A stretch of DNA of 61,854 bases, taken from NCBI GenBank assembly GCA_017407225.1, contig JAFQWY010000280.1, positions 1-61,854 on the forward strand, read 5' to 3'. The position numbers and the translations under genes are program-made. Each line of letters opens with the position of its first letter. The stretch's first letter is position 1. Shown one piece after another: positions 35,889-44,930 of this stretch. This DNA is from Clostridia bacterium (GTDB lineage Bacteria > Bacillota > Clostridia > Oscillospirales > CAG-272). The notes under the pieces were generated by a model that had not been told where the DNA came from, did no database searches, and saw only the letters and a program-made list of their open reading frames with translations.

Positions 35889-36575
35889 ATGATCCGAATA
35901 TTATTTCAGGGCGACTCCATCACCGATGGAAACCGCTACAAAGATCCTTCAAGCCGCTGGGATCTGAATCACCAGATCGGACATTCCTATGTTTTCAATA
36001 TTACCGGGATCCTGGGAAGAAGGGCGCCGGGAAAGTATACCGTCATCAACCGCGGGGTATCCGGTGATACCGTTGAAAAAATCGCCGCACGCTGGCAGAG
36101 GGACACCATCGAGGAGAATCCGGATGTTCTCAGTCTTCTGCTTGGGATCAACGGCAACGGGAATTTTGACGGAACCTGGCCGGAAGGAACGGCAGAACAT
36201 CTGAAGGCGTTTGAATCCGGTTACCGGAAACTGCTGACAACGGCAAGGGAGTCCGCTCCGGCGCTGAAACTGATTCTTGTGGAGCCGTTCTGCCTGCCGG
36301 TGAATCGTCTGAAAGAGCATTATAGTGATTTTTACCCGGTATTCCGGCAGAAACAGGAAATCATCTGCACCATAGCCGCTGACTTCGATGCGGTATTTGT
36401 TCCGGTGCAGGAGAAACTGGAGGCACTGGTGAACGGGACTGCAGCAAGTCTGACAGAATGGGGCTGCGGTACCGATCCGTATGCATACTGGCTCTGGGAC
36501 GGCGTGCATCCCACGGAACCCATGCACAGTTTCCTTGCGGATCTGTGGCTGGAAGGTGCGAAGGAGATTCTGTAA
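35889..36575 (+). CDS. SGNH/GDSL-family esterase
   Basis: 228-residue hydrolase, probably a sugar O-deacetylase. Block I is LFQGDSITDGNR, block II NRGVSGDTVEK, block III LLLGINGNG, and the catalytic Asp/His pair is in WDGVHPTEP. The start at 35889 has AAAAGGAG upstream; the longer frame would cross a hairpin at about 35793-35829. There is no signal peptide. Its location after GH51 fits removal of acetyl groups from arabinoxylan fragments. Confidence 0.9.
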   Translation: MIRILFQGDSITDGNRYKDPSSRWDLNHQIGHSYVFNITGILGRRAPGKYTVINRGVSGDTVEKIAARWQRDTIEENPDVLSLLLGINGNGNFDGTWPEGTAEHLKAFESGYRKLLTTARESAPALKLILVEPFCLPVNRLKEHYSDFYPVFRQKQEIICTIAADFDAVFVPVQEKLEALVNGTAASLTEWGCGTDPYAYWLWDGVHPTEPMHSFLADLWLEGAKEIL

Positions 36576-36622
36576 ATCTTACGCATCAGATACATAACTG
36601 CATAGGATCGTACAATTCGGGA

Positions 36623-36651
36623 TTGCATATTTTTTAACTCTGTGTTATAAT
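36623..36651 (+). promoter_or_regulatory. Promoter of the second GH51 gene
   Basis: TTGCAT (36623-36628), 17-bp spacer, TATAAT (36646-36651). Confidence 0.7.
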
Positions 36652-36666
36652 AAGGACAGATTCAAT

Positions 36667-36707
36667 ATCCGCATCTCCTGTGCAGCTTCACCTGCGAGAG
36701 TGCGGAT
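36667..36707 (+). promoter_or_regulatory. Hairpin in the 5' leader of the second GH51 gene
   Basis: Seven-base arms ATCCGCA (36667-36673) / TGCGGAT (36701-36707) enclose a further CTC..GCAG/CTGC..GAG pairing. It lies between the promoter and the ribosome site and has no T-run, so it may act on RNA stability or translation. Confidence 0.45.
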
Positions 36708-36727
36708 GCATATAACGGAGGCAGCTT

Positions 36728-38221
36728 ATGAAACTGTACGCGAACGAAACAAGAGCAATCGGCAGACGGGATCCCATGATCTACGGCCATTTTCTCGAGC
36801 ATTTCCACCGTCAGGTTTATGACGGCATCTTCTGTCCCGGATCCCCTCTGGCGGATGAAGACGGATTCCGTACGGATGTAATCGAGGCTATGAAGAAGAT
36901 CAAGGTGCCGATCATGCGCTGGCCGGGCGGGTGCTTTGTTTCTTCCTACCACTGGAAGGACGGCGTCGGGGAAAACCGCGAACCCACCTTTGACATTTCC
37001 TGGCGCGTGGAGGATCCCAACACCTTCGGCACCGATGAATTTGTGAAATTCTGCCGCAAGGTGGGGTGCGAACCGTACATCTGCACCAATGCCGGCACCG
37101 GTGATGCCGAAGAAATGAGCGACTGGGTTCAGTACTGCAATCTGAAGGACGAAGGCAGATTTGCAAAGTGGCGCATTGCCAACGGATGCGAGGAGCCACA
37201 TGCCGTCAAATACTGGAGCATCGGCAACGAAAACTGGGGTGAACACGAAATCGGTGCCAAATCCTCCGAAGAATGGGGCAGACTGGTGCTGGAATCCGCG
37301 AAGATGATGCTCCGCGCCGATCCCACCATCGAGCTGTCTGCCGCAGCTCTGACCGACCTTGACTGGAACATCAATATCCTCAGGATGGCGCGCACCCGTC
37401 TCAAATGGCTCTCCATTCACGAATACTGGGACTTCCATCAGGGAATCAACCAGTTGACGGACTACAATCAGACCATGGCGTACACCCTCGATCTGGAAAG
37501 CGGAATCCGCAGAGTCAGAGGGCTTCTTATGGCGATGGGGCTGGAAAAGAAGATCCGGATTGCCTTTGACGAATGGAACCTCCGCGGCTGGTATCATCCC
37601 AACAGCCATACGATGATCCCCGGCGTCACCAAGGAAGACTACATTGATCCCCGCGACAAGAACGATATCAACAGCCAGTACACCATGGCGGATGCCATCT
37701 TCTCGGCGTGTTTCCTCAATGCCTGCCTGAGAAACTGCGACATCGTGGGTATGGCGAATTTCTCCCCCATCGTAAACACCCGCGGATGCATCTTCACCCA
37801 TCCGGACGGCATTGTTCTGCGCTCTACCTACCACATCTTCGATCTTTACGTGAACTATCTGGGTGACACGGTTCTGGACGCCTGGGCAGAAGAGACTCCG
37901 AAGATGAACGTGACCCACAGACAGGGCAGAAACTTCGATGTGGATGCGGTGGATCTGGTGGTAACAAGCTGGTCCGACAAGCCCGGCATCGCTGTTGCTG
38001 CTGTCAACAAGGAAGCGGAAAAGGAACACACCATCACCCTGAATTTCGATTATGATGGTAGGGAAGTGCGTGTGTACACCGTTGCCGGAGAATCCACGGA
38101 ATCCTATAACGATATTGATCGTGAAGAAGTCAGAGTCGAAGAAGGAGAAGTGATGGCTTACACGAAGGGCATGGAAATCACCCTCAGCCCCCACTCCGCC
38201 AACGTGATCCAGATTCTCTGA
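36728..38221 (+). CDS. Alpha-L-arabinofuranosidase, GH51 (second copy)
   Basis: 497-residue GH51 enzyme, clearly different from the copy at 34052. It starts KLYANETRAIGRRDPMIYGH and has RWPGGCFVSSYHWKDGVG. The acid/base is E168 (GNENW) and the nucleophile is E282 (FDEWNLRGW). There is no signal peptide. It has its own promoter, a structured leader and a terminator, so it can be regulated separately from the first copy. The differing loops suggest different linkages or aglycones. Confidence 0.94.
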   Translation: MKLYANETRAIGRRDPMIYGHFLEHFHRQVYDGIFCPGSPLADEDGFRTDVIEAMKKIKVPIMRWPGGCFVSSYHWKDGVGENREPTFDISWRVEDPNTFGTDEFVKFCRKVGCEPYICTNAGTGDAEEMSDWVQYCNLKDEGRFAKWRIANGCEEPHAVKYWSIGNENWGEHEIGAKSSEEWGRLVLESAKMMLRADPTIELSAAALTDLDWNINILRMARTRLKWLSIHEYWDFHQGINQLTDYNQTMAYTLDLESGIRRVRGLLMAMGLEKKIRIAFDEWNLRGWYHPNSHTMIPGVTKEDYIDPRDKNDINSQYTMADAIFSACFLNACLRNCDIVGMANFSPIVNTRGCIFTHPDGIVLRSTYHIFDLYVNYLGDTVLDAWAEETPKMNVTHRQGRNFDVDAVDLVVTSWSDKPGIAVAAVNKEAEKEHTITLNFDYDGREVRVYTVAGESTESYNDIDREEVRVEEGEVMAYTKGMEITLSPHSANVIQIL

Positions 38222-38238
38222 AAATCCTGACAAAATAT

Positions 38239-38275
38239 AAATCCGGTGATGCCTTCGGGCGCCGCCGGATTTTTG
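38239..38275. terminator. Terminator between second GH51 gene and malQ
   Basis: AAATCCGG (38239-38246) pairs with CCGGAT plus following T (38265-38274). Confidence 0.85.
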
Positions 38276-38301
38276 TGTTTATAAGGTTGAAGAATACCGG
38301 C

Positions 38302-39735
38302 TCAGATCCGTCCGTACAGCTTGTTCCAGTTATAGAACTTTTTCCGGTCGATATTGCCGAGCTGATCCCTGGTGATTCTGTAGCTCCAGTTGTCGTCGTC
38401 CGTGCCGGGAACATTCAGTCGGGTGTCCTTGCCGTAGAGGAGGAGATCCTGTACGGGCAGAATGAGAAGCCCCGCATGGCTCTGGAACATGGTTCTGAGA
38501 ATCTCGTCGTAACCGTTGTCCCAGTCTTCGCCGAAGTAGCCGCAGTAGGTGAGAACGTGGCGGCGGGTTTCGTCATCCAGATCCCAGATGTAGCCGAGGA
38601 GGGTATTGTTGTCGTGGGTACCGGTATATGCGATGCAGTGGTTGTCGTAGTTGTGGGGCAGATGAGGAGATCCGGGATCACCGAGGAACGCAAACTGCAG
38701 GATTCTCATGCCCGGGAATCCGCTATCTTCCACCAGCTTTGCCACTTCGGGTGTGATGTCGCCCAGGTCTTCCGCGATCAGAAGCTTGTCGGGGCAGACT
38801 TCGCGGAGTGCGTTGACAAGATTCATGCCGGGACCCTTGACCCACTTGCCGTTCTTTGCGGTCTTTTCGCCTGCGGGAATGCAGAAATAGGATTCCAGAC
38901 CGCGGAAATGGTCAATGCGTACACCGTCGAACAGCTCACACATGAAGCTGATGCGGTCCTTCCACCAGGTAAATCCGTCTTCTTCCATTTTGTCCCAGTC
39001 GTACAGCGGATTGTTCCATACCTGACCGTCCGCGCTGAAGTAATCCGGGGGTACTCCTGCGATGCCGGTAGGCTTGTTGTCTTCGTCAAGCTGGAACTGC
39101 CCGGGAGCTGCCCATACATCGGAAGAATTGAGAGCCACATAAATCGGAATATCCCCAATGATGGAGATACCCTTTTCGTTGGCGTAATCCTTGATTTCCT
39201 TCCACTGACGGAAGAAGGTGTACTGCATGAACTGCCAGAGATGAAGCACCTCTTCGTCAACGGTTTCGCTGGTCCATTCGGTCCAAGGGAGATCGTCATT
39301 GGATGCGCGGATTGCCATGAATTTGCAGAAATCGTTGGTACGGGGATGCTTAGCAAGGAAGGATTCGATGCCTTCGGTGTCGGTGCAGCGCTTTGCAGCC
39401 TTGTTCAGCAGAGCGAGACGTTCTTTTGCAAGCCGCTTGAATTCGCAGCTGTAGGGAGTCTTCTGCTTGGCTGCATCCAGTTCCGCCCCGGTGAGAAGTC
39501 CCTCTTTCTGCAGCAGGGGCAGATCAATGAAATAGGGATTTACCGAGAATGTGCTGAAGGAGCAGTAGGGAGAGTTGTATTCGTCGGGGAGACAGAAGGG
39601 GAGTGTCTGCCAGTAGGAGAAGCCGCAGTCGCTGAGAAAATCGATCCAGTCTTTGGCTGCCTGACCGAAGCTTCCTTCGGAATATTCACCCCAGAGGGAT
39701 GAGATGTGCATCAATACACCGCTTGATCTTTTCAT
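38302..39735 (-). CDS. malQ: 4-alpha-glucanotransferase (amylomaltase)
   Basis: 477-residue GH77 enzyme that transfers alpha-1,4-glucan segments between maltodextrins. The family start SSGVLMHISSLWGEYSEGSFG is followed by WQTLPFC and the nucleophile in DGVRIDHFRG. The acid/base is in LLIAEDLGDITP and the transition-state aspartate in YTGTHDNNTLLG. The ATG at 39735 is preferred because AGAGGA lies directly before it, rather than M at 39750. Monocistronic with a perfect promoter. Confidence 0.96.
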   Translation of the reverse strand: MKRSSGVLMHISSLWGEYSEGSFGQAAKDWIDFLSDCGFSYWQTLPFCLPDEYNSPYCSFSTFSVNPYFIDLPLLQKEGLLTGAELDAAKQKTPYSCEFKRLAKERLALLNKAAKRCTDTEGIESFLAKHPRTNDFCKFMAIRASNDDLPWTEWTSETVDEEVLHLWQFMQYTFFRQWKEIKDYANEKGISIIGDIPIYVALNSSDVWAAPGQFQLDEDNKPTGIAGVPPDYFSADGQVWNNPLYDWDKMEEDGFTWWKDRISFMCELFDGVRIDHFRGLESYFCIPAGEKTAKNGKWVKGPGMNLVNALREVCPDKLLIAEDLGDITPEVAKLVEDSGFPGMRILQFAFLGDPGSPHLPHNYDNHCIAYTGTHDNNTLLGYIWDLDDETRRHVLTYCGYFGEDWDNGYDEILRTMFQSHAGLLILPVQDLLLYGKDTRLNVPGTDDDNWSYRITRDQLGNIDRKKFYNWNKLYGRI

Positions 39736-39780
39736 AAAATATCCTCTCATGTGAATTTTTGTATAATATGAATATTAAAC

Positions 39781-39809
39781 ATTATACCTTATTTGATCCG
39801 GTTTGTCAA
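39781..39809 (-). promoter_or_regulatory. Promoter of malQ
   Basis: Minus strand TTGACA (39809-39804), 17-bp spacer, TATAAT (39786-39781): perfect consensus. Confidence 0.9.
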
Positions 39810-39891
39810 TAACAGCTTATATATTTATTCACACAGCGGAGTATATATACAGCCCATGTCAGGAAAAACTGAACAAAAATGTCTCATAATA

Positions 39892-39920
39892 TTCAAAAAT
39901 GCTCAGAACTGTGGTATAAT
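39892..39920 (+). promoter_or_regulatory. Promoter of the 39954 SGNH gene
   Basis: TTCAAA (39892-39897), 17-bp spacer, TATAAT (39915-39920), with the start codon 33 bp downstream. Confidence 0.65.
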
Positions 39921-39953
39921 GGATGCAGCATTCCCGGATAAGGAGATTTTATT

Positions 39954-40607
39954 ATGAAACAACCGATCAAAAATATCATGATTTTCGGCGACAGCTATTC
40001 CACCTTTACCGGATATATCCCGGAAGGATACGCAGTGTACTATACCCCTGCCGGCAGACCGGAAACCGATGTGACGAAAGTGGAGGAAACCTGGTGGCAC
40101 AGAGTCTGCACGGATCTGGATCTGAATCTGGTGCTGAACAACAGCTGGTCCGGCTCTACGCTGTGCAACACGGGATACAGCGGTGACTGTTCCCGCACCA
40201 ATTCCTTCCTGCACCGTCTGGATGTGCTGAAGGATGAGGGCTTCTTCACGGCGAACGAGATTGACACCGTGTTCATCTTCGGATGCACCAACGACAGCTG
40301 GGCAAATGCTCCGCTGGGCGAGGTGAAGTTCGGGGACTGGACAAAGGAAGATCTCGCCTGTGTATGTCCCGCGATCTGCTGCTTCATCGGACGGGTGAAG
40401 GAAAACCTTACCGATGCAAATGTAGTATTCCTCATCAATACGGATCTCAAGCCTCAGATCGGAGAAGCCGTGAAAGCCGCATCGGAGCATTACGGCACAG
40501 CGTACATTGAAATGAAAACCATCGACAAACGCAGCGGTCATCCCACCGTTCAGGGCATGAAAGATATCGCTGATCAGGTGGAAGCGTTCGTTCGGGCGGA
40601 AGCTTGA
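39954..40607 (+). CDS. SGNH hydrolase-like protein
   Basis: 217-residue protein with block I IMIFGDSYSTFTG. A block II-like segment has NNSWSGSTLCN, and block III is FIFGCTNDSWAN, with the usual N of GxND kept. A late HP pair (RSGHPTVQGM) supplies the histidine. Lower similarity than the other two SGNH enzymes, and the Ser motif is GDSY instead of GDSIT. It is probably a carbohydrate esterase in the cytoplasm; no signal peptide is seen. Own promoter and strong terminator. Confidence 0.82.
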   Translation: MKQPIKNIMIFGDSYSTFTGYIPEGYAVYYTPAGRPETDVTKVEETWWHRVCTDLDLNLVLNNSWSGSTLCNTGYSGDCSRTNSFLHRLDVLKDEGFFTANEIDTVFIFGCTNDSWANAPLGEVKFGDWTKEDLACVCPAICCFIGRVKENLTDANVVFLINTDLKPQIGEAVKAASEHYGTAYIEMKTIDKRSGHPTVQGMKDIADQVEAFVRAEA

Positions 40608-40659
40608 GCGATCTGATTTTTCCATATTCTAAAACGGACATTGCATACGGAATAAACAT

Positions 40660-40707
40660 AAAAATATCCTTTACGACCCATTTTTTGTGGGCGCAAAGGA
40701 TATTTTT
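40660..40707. terminator. Strong terminator between SGNH and GH78 genes
   Basis: Thirteen-base arms AAAAATATCCTTT (40660-40672) / AAAGGATATTTTT (40695-40707), T-run on both strands. Confidence 0.93.
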
Positions 40708-40745
40708 CGTCTTGGTTTACGAGCGGGTACGCAAAACCGCGTGTA

Positions 40746-42899
40746 TCAGAGTTTCACTCTGCAGTCAACAACCCCATCATCGGTGCAGAAGGATTCACCG
40801 TTGGGGAGAGTGATCGTCTTGTGGGAACCGGCTTCGGATTCAACGTGCAGAATGAATTCGCCGTCCTCGATCTTCCAGTTCACCCATACCTTGCCGCAGC
40901 CGGTGTAAACGGTGCCTTTGGCATACGTCCGACCGTCGATGCGGGGGGCAACAGTCAGCTTCTTTTCAGCGGCGGATACGGTGCGTACACCGAGAACCAC
41001 AGCGGCAAATTCATAGATGGCAATCGCACCCCAGGCATGGCATTCGCTTCGGGGAGCATCGGGCGTTTCGGGAATGGTGGAGCAGTTCAGATCAATCAGA
41101 CCGCGGAGTCTGTCCATCATCTTTTCGGTTTCGCTGTAGAGACCTGCCGCTTCCAGTGCGCGGAACCAGAAATATGCGTAGGCGAAGGTGCATTTTGTGC
41201 CGAGATCGATGGCGTTTTCCATGATTCTGCGGGTACGTGCATGGTCAGCTATGCCGGCGAGGGTGCACCATACCTGCATATGCTGGCTGAAATATGTGTG
41301 ATTCAGATCATCGGCGTAAAGCCCCCGCTCCTCATCCCAGCAGTTTTTCTCAATGGCTTTGGCCACAGCTGCCGCCCGGGTACGGTATTCGTCAGCGGTA
41401 CCGGTTCTGCCGCAGAGACCGGCGAGCCCGGCACTGAGACGGAGGAAGTACACATACATCGCGGAGGCAATTGCCATGTGACAGTCGCCGCCGGTGGAAA
41501 CCTCACCCGCTCTCCATGTGGCAGCCCAGTCGATGAAGTCCCAGTACATGGTTTCGGTGAGAAGTCCGGTTTCGTCAATCTGACCGTCAAACCATTCCAG
41601 AACCCCATCGATGGCACGGAGGTTTTCGCGTACCAGACTGATATCCCCGAACCGCTTGTAATGTTCGGCTACCATGAAAATGTAGTAGAAGGAGAAGGAT
41701 GGGATGAACTGGGGTTCCACGGTGGGATAGCGGCTGGAAAGAAGTCCGTCGGCACGCTGGGAAAGGCGGAAGTCGCGGATTGCCTTGCGCGCCAGTGCAT
41801 CGTCGTCGGTGAGCTGATAGTTGAAGAGCATCTGCAGGGAAGTGTCCATGGCGTACTGAAGCTGTTCGTAATAGGGGCAGTCCTCGTAGGATTCCTGCAT
41901 ACACCGCATCAGGGTGGAAACGGAGATCTGCCAGAGCCTGTTGTCCGCTTCACTGCCGAAATCGCAGTTGTCGGGATAGGTCAGCGGATATCCCACCTCG
42001 GTGAAGGTCAGCCCGGTCAGACGGACATCCCCTTCGGTCTCCACACGGATGATTCTCGCACAGCGGTACCAGAACGGCTCAAAGGTCAGCTCGCCGTCAA
42101 CGGTGACAACATCGTACACACCGTCAAAGGAGAGGGAGCGGTCAAGACGGTCTTTCTTTCCGGCACCGCTTCCGAAGGATTCCGCGTACATGATCTTCGC
42201 CGTGCCCCGTCCTTCAAAGGTGAATACCGGGAAGCCGAAGGTCAGCTCATCCGCGATGAAGTAACCGTCCCCGGAATCGGTGAAGGGAACTTCCTTCTGA
42301 TACAGCATGGGGATGCGGCGGGGAATGACGAACATGGGATTCACAATTCCCCACGGATATTTCTTGTCCCGGGGAGAATGAACGTCCGCGACCACCTTTG
42401 CTCTCACCCATTCGGGAGTACCTGCCCGGTAGTTTTCTTCAAACATGGCGCCGGTCGCATAATCGGTGTGACGGGCAAACTCCGCACAGGGAGACACCGC
42501 GCATTCCCAGCTGTCATCGGTACGGATCACGGTCTCACCGCAGACCAGTTCCATGGCGAGGAGCATATTGCCGGACCGGCGGACACCGTAGACCGCACAG
42601 GGTTTGGTCATGTCGCTGTTGTCGGCAAGCTGCAGAACCTCGCAGATAATCTCGTTTTCACCGGCTTTCAGACAGTGAGCGATATCGAGGGTGTCATAAT
42701 ACTTTTCTTCTCCGGAAGAACGGCAGGGACCGAACGATGCCCGGATTCCGTTGACATAAAGTTTATATCTGGCTTCTGCCGAGATATTCAGGGAAGCCTT
42801 GCACGGTTTTTCGGTCAGCGTGAATTTCTTTCGGAAGAGATAGATTCTGTTGTCGGAAAAAACAGCCGACGGATGGGTGATCCATTTGGACTGGAACAT
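40746..42899 (-). CDS. Alpha-L-rhamnosidase-like enzyme (GH78)
   Basis: 717-residue protein of the GH78 rhamnosidase type. The N-terminal beta-sandwich contains RIYLFRKKFTLTEKP and YKLYVNGIRASFGPCR. The alpha-barrel holds CMQESYEDCPYYEQLQYAMD, where the acidic residues of EDCPYYEQ are the probable catalytic group. A later ETMYWDFIDWA and SECHAWGAIAIYEF complete the barrel. It is shorter than many secreted GH78 enzymes and has no signal peptide. ATG at 42899 follows AAAGGAG; the longer frame has no support. Monocistronic. Confidence 0.9.
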   Translation of the reverse strand: MFQSKWITHPSAVFSDNRIYLFRKKFTLTEKPCKASLNISAEARYKLYVNGIRASFGPCRSSGEEKYYDTLDIAHCLKAGENEIICEVLQLADNSDMTKPCAVYGVRRSGNMLLAMELVCGETVIRTDDSWECAVSPCAEFARHTDYATGAMFEENYRAGTPEWVRAKVVADVHSPRDKKYPWGIVNPMFVIPRRIPMLYQKEVPFTDSGDGYFIADELTFGFPVFTFEGRGTAKIMYAESFGSGAGKKDRLDRSLSFDGVYDVVTVDGELTFEPFWYRCARIIRVETEGDVRLTGLTFTEVGYPLTYPDNCDFGSEADNRLWQISVSTLMRCMQESYEDCPYYEQLQYAMDTSLQMLFNYQLTDDDALARKAIRDFRLSQRADGLLSSRYPTVEPQFIPSFSFYYIFMVAEHYKRFGDISLVRENLRAIDGVLEWFDGQIDETGLLTETMYWDFIDWAATWRAGEVSTGGDCHMAIASAMYVYFLRLSAGLAGLCGRTGTADEYRTRAAAVAKAIEKNCWDEERGLYADDLNHTYFSQHMQVWCTLAGIADHARTRRIMENAIDLGTKCTFAYAYFWFRALEAAGLYSETEKMMDRLRGLIDLNCSTIPETPDAPRSECHAWGAIAIYEFAAVVLGVRTVSAAEKKLTVAPRIDGRTYAKGTVYTGCGKVWVNWKIEDGEFILHVESEAGSHKTITLPNGESFCTDDGVVDCRVKL

Positions 42900-42933
42900 G
42901 GTCGTACTCCTTTGAGAATTGTTGTATGGTTTC

Positions 42934-42962
42934 ATTTTACCATGAGTTTCCGGCGTTGTAAA
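42934..42962 (-). promoter_or_regulatory. Promoter of the GH78 gene
   Basis: Minus strand TTTACA (42962-42957), 17-bp spacer, TAAAAT (42939-42934). Confidence 0.65.
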
Positions 42963-43083
42963 CCGGTTTTTCAAAACTCGGAGGCGCGGCAGTATTTTTT
43001 ATCGGATTCCGACAATTTCGTATTCACAGCGATAATATTTTCTGCTGATGAGGAGTGAAGCGTGATTTTTTACCGTGCTCCCC

Positions 43084-43113
43084 TTGACTTGCCAAAGCAA
43101 AAATGTGTATAAT
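43084..43113 (+). promoter_or_regulatory. Promoter of the 43171 gene
   Basis: TTGACT (43084-43089), 18-bp spacer, TATAAT (43108-43113). Confidence 0.75.
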
Positions 43114-43170
43114 ACTCATATAATATTAACAGAGTCAAAATTTTATTGATGCAAAAAGGAGACAGGAGAC

Positions 43171-44712
43171 ATGAAAAAGACATCCCGTGTTATCATCATC
43201 GGTGTGGACGGGGCAGGCACTTTTTTCCGCCGGGCGAATACACCGAATATCGACCGGATTTTTGCGGACGGTGCGGTAAGCTATGACGTTCTCACTTCCA
43301 ATCCCACGGTCAGCGGTCAGTGCTGGGGATCCATGCTCACCGGCGTTACTCCCGACATTCACGGGCTGACCAACGGCAGAGCGGGTTCCACTCCCTATCC
43401 GACGGATTCCATTTTTCCCACCATGTTCCGTGTGATCCGTGAGAATATGCCCGATGCGGAGCTGGCATCCTTCTGCAACTGGAACTCTATCAACATCGGC
43501 ATCATCGAAGACGGGCTGGGCGTGATCAAGGGCACCGGCAATGATGAGAGCATCGCCGAGCAGGTCTGCGGTTATGTTGCTGAACACGATCCTGCACTGA
43601 TGTTCATCCAGCTTGACGAAGTGGACGGTGCCGGTCATGCCCACGGCTACGGCACGGAAAACCACCTGAAGCAGATCGAAGCAAGCGATACCATTGTCGG
43701 AAAGATCTGGGAAGCCTACAACGCAAGAGGCTGGATCGACGATACCCTCTTCATTGTTACCGCTGACCACGGCGGATGCGGTCACAGTCACGGCGGCTGG
43801 ACGGACGGAGAAAAATACATCATGTTTGCCGCTGTCGGTCCCAATGTGGTAAAGGGCACCATCGGTGAAATGGGCGTGCGCGATATCACCTCCATTGTTC
43901 TTCATGCCCTCGGACTCGGTGAAAAGCAGCCCGAAACCTGGACTTCCCGCGTCCCCTCCGGACTGTTTGAAGGCGTTGTTGCAGGCGAACGTCCCGTTTA
44001 TGAAATCAAGTATGCACATGCCTTCCGTCTCCGTGAACCCGGTGTGACTCCCACTGGGGACAAGTCCCTTGCCGCACTGCTGGGACGTGATCGGATTGCC
44101 GCATATTTCCCCTTTGACGGATCTTCCGCTGACGAAAACGGCGGACTGGTTCCGGAAGAACACGGCAAATTCTACTATATCGACGGCTACAACGACCGTG
44201 GTATCCGTGTGGAAGACGGCTATATGAAACTCCCGTGGACTCCCGGCAAAAAGAGCTTCTCCGTTGCATTCTGGGTTAAAAGCGACGGCGTCAAGTCCGA
44301 CCCCGCAGTCATCGCTGACAAGGAATGGGCGAGCGGATACAATCCCGGTTTTATCATCGCTCTCGACAGCGGCGCAGTGCTCCAGTTCAACTACGGCAAC
44401 AGAGCTGACCGGATCGATGCCGCGTTCGGTCTGCCCATCGACTACTCCGGCGGCTGGGTACACGCAGTGATGGTCATCGACCGTGAAGCCATGGAAGTGC
44501 GCTGTGCCTTCGACTTTGGCAAATTCAACCGCGTTGTGATTCCCGAAAAGTTCCGCGATGAATCCTTCGGCCGATTCGATTACGTTTACTTCGGTCAGGA
44601 AGCTACCCTGAAATACGCGCCTCTCACCGCGGTTCTGGACGATTTCGTACTTGTAGACGGTATTCTGACGGAAGAAGACGTTGCTAAGATGAAGGAATTC
44701 TACGGCGCGTGA
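43171..44712 (+). CDS. Alkaline phosphatase-superfamily phosphodiesterase fused to a LamG-like domain
   Basis: 513-residue protein. The first 300 residues form a type I phosphodiesterase/nucleotide pyrophosphatase-like domain. It has IIGVDGAGTFF (metal Asp), the nucleophile region NPTVSGQCWGSMLTG followed by TPDIHG, QLDEVDGAGHAHGYG and VTADHGGCGHSHGG. From about residue 330 a beta-sandwich similar to laminin-G/concanavalin domains follows (AAYFPFDGSSADE, SFSVAFWVKSDG, VLDDFVLVDG). Such modules usually bind sugars but are normally secreted, whereas no signal peptide is present here. Probable role: release of phosphate-linked groups from glycans or nucleotides. Confidence 0.88.
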   Translation: MKKTSRVIIIGVDGAGTFFRRANTPNIDRIFADGAVSYDVLTSNPTVSGQCWGSMLTGVTPDIHGLTNGRAGSTPYPTDSIFPTMFRVIRENMPDAELASFCNWNSINIGIIEDGLGVIKGTGNDESIAEQVCGYVAEHDPALMFIQLDEVDGAGHAHGYGTENHLKQIEASDTIVGKIWEAYNARGWIDDTLFIVTADHGGCGHSHGGWTDGEKYIMFAAVGPNVVKGTIGEMGVRDITSIVLHALGLGEKQPETWTSRVPSGLFEGVVAGERPVYEIKYAHAFRLREPGVTPTGDKSLAALLGRDRIAAYFPFDGSSADENGGLVPEEHGKFYYIDGYNDRGIRVEDGYMKLPWTPGKKSFSVAFWVKSDGVKSDPAVIADKEWASGYNPGFIIALDSGAVLQFNYGNRADRIDAAFGLPIDYSGGWVHAVMVIDREAMEVRCAFDFGKFNRVVIPEKFRDESFGRFDYVYFGQEATLKYAPLTAVLDDFVLVDGILTEEDVAKMKEFYGA

Positions 44713-44856
44713 TCAGCGGTCGGCAGAGGGGAGCTTTAGAGAATCCGGAAGCCGTGGAAATCACGCCGGAGTCACGAATCAGGCAGGGGATGCCGACGTA
44801 TGTGACATCGCCGCTTATTGACGATACCCAACAGCCGGGAGGAATTCTGCTTCCGG

Positions 44857-44891
44857 AAAAAAACGCAGGGACGGGAAATCTCTGCGTTTTT
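44857..44891. terminator. Terminator hairpin downstream of the 43171 gene and the broken oxidoreductase
   Basis: AAAAACGCAG (44859-44868) / CTGCGTTTTT (44882-44891). A very similar element occurs at 55953-55989. The 144 bases between 44713 and 44857 hold no gene I can support. Confidence 0.85.
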
Positions 44892-44930
44892 GTGTTGTGT
44901 ATAGATACTCGATTTACCGGGAAGCGGCTG

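Noticed and set aside
40821-43058. 745-codon plus-strand open frame opposite GH78
   Set aside because: GH78 on the minus strand has clear motifs and ribosome site; the plus frame has neither.
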